A DNA stretch of 5,386 nucleotides from CAYZHV01 sp964478055 (GTDB lineage Bacteria; Spirochaetota; Spirochaetia; DSM-27196; Alkalispirochaetaceae). Made by a program: the position numbers and the translations under genes. The notes beneath the pieces are model-generated. The model saw only the letters and a list, made by a program, of their open reading frames with translations, made no database searches and was not told where the DNA came from. Shown here piece after piece: positions 3,991 through 5,386 of the stretch. Numbering within the stretch: position 1 is the first letter of the stretch; each line of letters starts with the position of its first letter. The stretch is from the NCBI GenBank assembly GCA_964478055.1, contig CAYZHV010000257.1, positions 1-5,386 on the forward strand. The letters run 5' to 3'.

Positions 3991-4895
3991 GAGTAGTAGG
4001 TGACCACCGCAGAGAAACCGAGCCTTCGATAGAGGTCCGCCGCGGGGTTCTCCGGACGCACGGAGAGTTCCACCAGCTCCACGCCCTTCTCGAAGAAGAG
4101 GACGTCCAGAGCGGCAGTTATCAGCCTCGTCCCGACGCCCCTTCCCCGAGCCCGCTCCTCCACGTTCACAAAGCAGATCTCCGCGCTCCTACCCTCGATC
4201 TCCTGATAGAGGTATCCCAGGGCACGCTGCCCCTCGCCGCGCTCCTCCTCGGCGACAAAGGTTGTACCCTCTCCCCCCTCGCTGCGGGCAACCACCGTCT
4301 CCGCCGAGAAGTAGGCCGACTCGGGATGAAGTCGTCGGATCGCTACCGCGTCCGCCGGGGTGTACGGTCTAATCCGGGTTGTAGTCCGTCTACGCAGGGG
4401 AGCCTCCGCGCCCCTCACCCTCGAAGCGTGAGCTATCCGACCGGGAGCCTCCGGGGCTCGTCTACCAGGAACCCATTCCTCCCTGCGGAGGGCGAGGGTC
4501 ATTTCCGCGTTGTACTTTCGAAAGCCTCGCCTTTCGAGGAGCTCCCAGAGCCTCTGGTTCTCCGCGTTCACCGCAGCCTTCACCAGCGTCCCGGAAAGCT
4601 CATCCCGCTCCTCAAGAGTCCGGAGGAGCTCCTCGGCCCCGCCGCGCCACTCTCCGGAGCTGATCACCGGCCCGAGAAGCCGCCGTACCTGGTGGTCGGA
4701 GTCCAGGAGCCCCAAGACGCCCGGGTCTCGGCTGATAAGAAAGAGCGCGCCCTGCTCCAGCGCCTCTCGAAGCTGCAACGCCACCGCATCGGCGCTTCTC
4801 GGCAGCCACGGGTCCCGGGTGAGGAGTTTTTTCTGACGGAGGACCAGGCCCTCCGTCAGGAGCTCCAGTGGTGAAGCTGCCCTAGCTCTGCTCAT
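3972..4895 (-). CDS. Tandem GNAT-family N-acetyltransferase
   Basis: The protein has 307 residues, about twice the length of a single GNAT domain. The C-terminal domain (about 173-307) is canonical: the acetyl-CoA pyrophosphate loop R250-G-R-G-V-G255-T (R/Q-x-x-G-x-G/A) follows the strand ICFVNVEERA, and the C-terminal signature ELSVRPENPAADLYRRLGF (276-294) ends with a YYSYELRL strand. The N-terminal part (about 30-140) looks like a second, diverged GNAT domain: its VNAENQRLWELLERRGF (109-125) mirrors the same C-terminal signature, while its loop region (EWRGGAEELL, 82-91) has lost the standard form. An Arg/Pro-rich linker at about 141-172 joins them. The acceptor substrate is unknown. The start overlaps the upstream reductase stop as ATGA (4 bases) with no clear Shine-Dalgarno sequence, implying an operon and translational coupling. 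The N-terminal domain may be structural or substrate-binding. Confidence 0.9.
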   Translation of the reverse strand: MSRARAASPLELLTEGLVLRQKKLLTRDPWLPRSADAVALQLREALEQGALFLISRDPGVLGLLDSDHQVRRLLGPVISSGEWRGGAEELLRTLEERDELSGTLVKAAVNAENQRLWELLERRGFRKYNAEMTLALRREEWVPGRRAPEAPGRIAHASRVRGAEAPLRRRTTTRIRPYTPADAVAIRRLHPESAYFSAETVVARSEGGEGTTFVAEEERGEGQRALGYLYQEIEGRSAEICFVNVEERARGRGVGTRLITAALDVLFFEKGVELVELSVRPENPAADLYRRLGFSAVVTYYSYELRL

Positions 4896-5386
4896 TGCGG
4901 TGCAAGGGCTTCCGCAACGACCTGCTGAAGCGGGCGAGAGAGGTCCGCGAGAGACTCTCCCCGGCCCCTGAGGTCCACCCGTTGCTTAATCAGTAGCTGC
5001 AGGGCCGACCGGTCCGCGTCAGCGCTGTTTACCGCGAAGTAGCTTACCAGCCGGTTCTCTCGGGTTCCGAGAATAATGAAGCTCGGTTTCTCCTCACCCT
5101 TGGTCTCCGCGGAGCCCCGGAGAATGGGCTCCTCCCAGCCTCCCTCGTCACCGGCGATGTCTACCCTCAAGTCACCGATATCGGACCAGACGTAGGGGAG
5201 CATATTGAAGGTCTCGTTCCCTCCGGCGGCGTTTCTTCCGGCGACGTAGCCTGTGGCCTCCGCACCGCCGTAGTGCTCCAGCCTCCTAGTGCGCTCCGCG
5301 TAAGAGTCCGGAAGGCGAGCCACGTCGCCGGCGGCCCAGACGTCCTCGGAGCTCGTACGCAGCTGCTGATCCACGAGAACGCCGTC
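4892..5386 (-). CDS. FAD-dependent NAD(P) oxidoreductase (AIF / ferredoxin-reductase-like), C-terminal part, cut by right edge
   Basis: The C-terminal 164 residues of a pyridine nucleotide-disulphide oxidoreductase-fold flavoprotein; the 5' part, with the FAD and NAD(P) dinucleotide-binding GxGxxG motifs, lies beyond the right edge. Reading from the edge, DGVLVDQQLRTSSEDVWAAGDVA carries the second FAD-binding motif (split as TSSEDVWAAGDVA; AAGD with the flavin-contacting Asp at visible residue 21). Next come the R-x-EHYGGAEATGYVAGRNAAG segment and LPYVWSDIGDLRVDIAGD, which match the EH..A..G..A.NM.G and WSD motifs of AIF, rubredoxin/ferredoxin reductase and NirB-type reductases. The remainder (FIILGTRENRLVSYFAVN, about 98-115 of the reductase-C domain) is consistent with that family. 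The electron acceptor cannot be told from this part. The frame shows an internal GTG at 5374, which is not the start. It is the upstream member of an operon with the acetyltransferase. Confidence 0.9.
   Translation of the reverse strand, partial: DGVLVDQQLRTSSEDVWAAGDVARLPDSYAERTRRLEHYGGAEATGYVAGRNAAGGNETFNMLPYVWSDIGDLRVDIAGDEGGWEEPILRGSAETKGEEKPSFIILGTRENRLVSYFAVNSADADRSALQLLIKQRVDLRGRGESLADLSRPLQQVVAEALAPQ

Noticed and set aside
4326..4874. Plus-strand frames of 182 and 108 codons opposite the acetyltransferase
   Set aside because: They are antisense shadows of a gene with intact GNAT motifs.
1..5386. Window length of 5386 bases equals the phiX174 genome length
   Set aside because: The gene content and strand layout (genes on both strands, methylase, cupin, LOG, GNAT) are not those of phiX174; the length match is a coincidence.

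Overview
The window is chromosome-like bacterial DNA, moderately GC-rich (about 55-60% by eye), and almost fully coding. I read ten protein genes, two of them cut by the window edges. I see no RNA genes, insertion sequences, CRISPR arrays or long repeats, and no gap between genes exceeds 73 bases. The taxon cannot be fixed from this sequence. The mix (a beta-type TSPPY methylase, a YjfB-type motility-associated protein, small 7TM and two-TM proteins) would suit a free-living, flagellated bacterium such as a spirochaete, but that is a low-confidence inference.

Layout from left to right: a DNA methyltransferase (-, cut at the left edge); a small two-TM protein with a DUF3592-like tail (+); a single-domain cupin (-); a 69-residue YjfB-family protein (+); a TauE/SafE (TSUP) permease (-); a LOG-family nucleotide 5'-monophosphate phosphoribohydrolase (+); a conserved 119-residue protein of unknown function (-); a seven-TM membrane protein (+); then a two-gene minus-strand operon in which an FAD/NAD(P) oxidoreductase C-terminus (cut at the right edge) is followed, with a 4-base ATGA overlap, by a tandem GNAT acetyltransferase.

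The genes do not form an obvious pathway. The striking feature is architectural. The first nine genes alternate strand one by one. The four divergent gaps are all short (58-73 bases), and the four convergent junctions are extremely tight (gaps of 2 and 11 bases, overlaps of 22 and 19 bases) with no recognisable intrinsic terminator. Six of the nine visible starts have no Shine-Dalgarno sequence and instead carry a -10-like hexamer 6-10 bases before the start codon, as expected for leaderless or nearly leaderless mRNAs. The cupin and the 119-residue protein have strong Shine-Dalgarno sequences, and the acetyltransferase is translationally coupled. I found no convincing new multi-gene system; the leaderless, strand-alternating organisation is the observation most worth following up.
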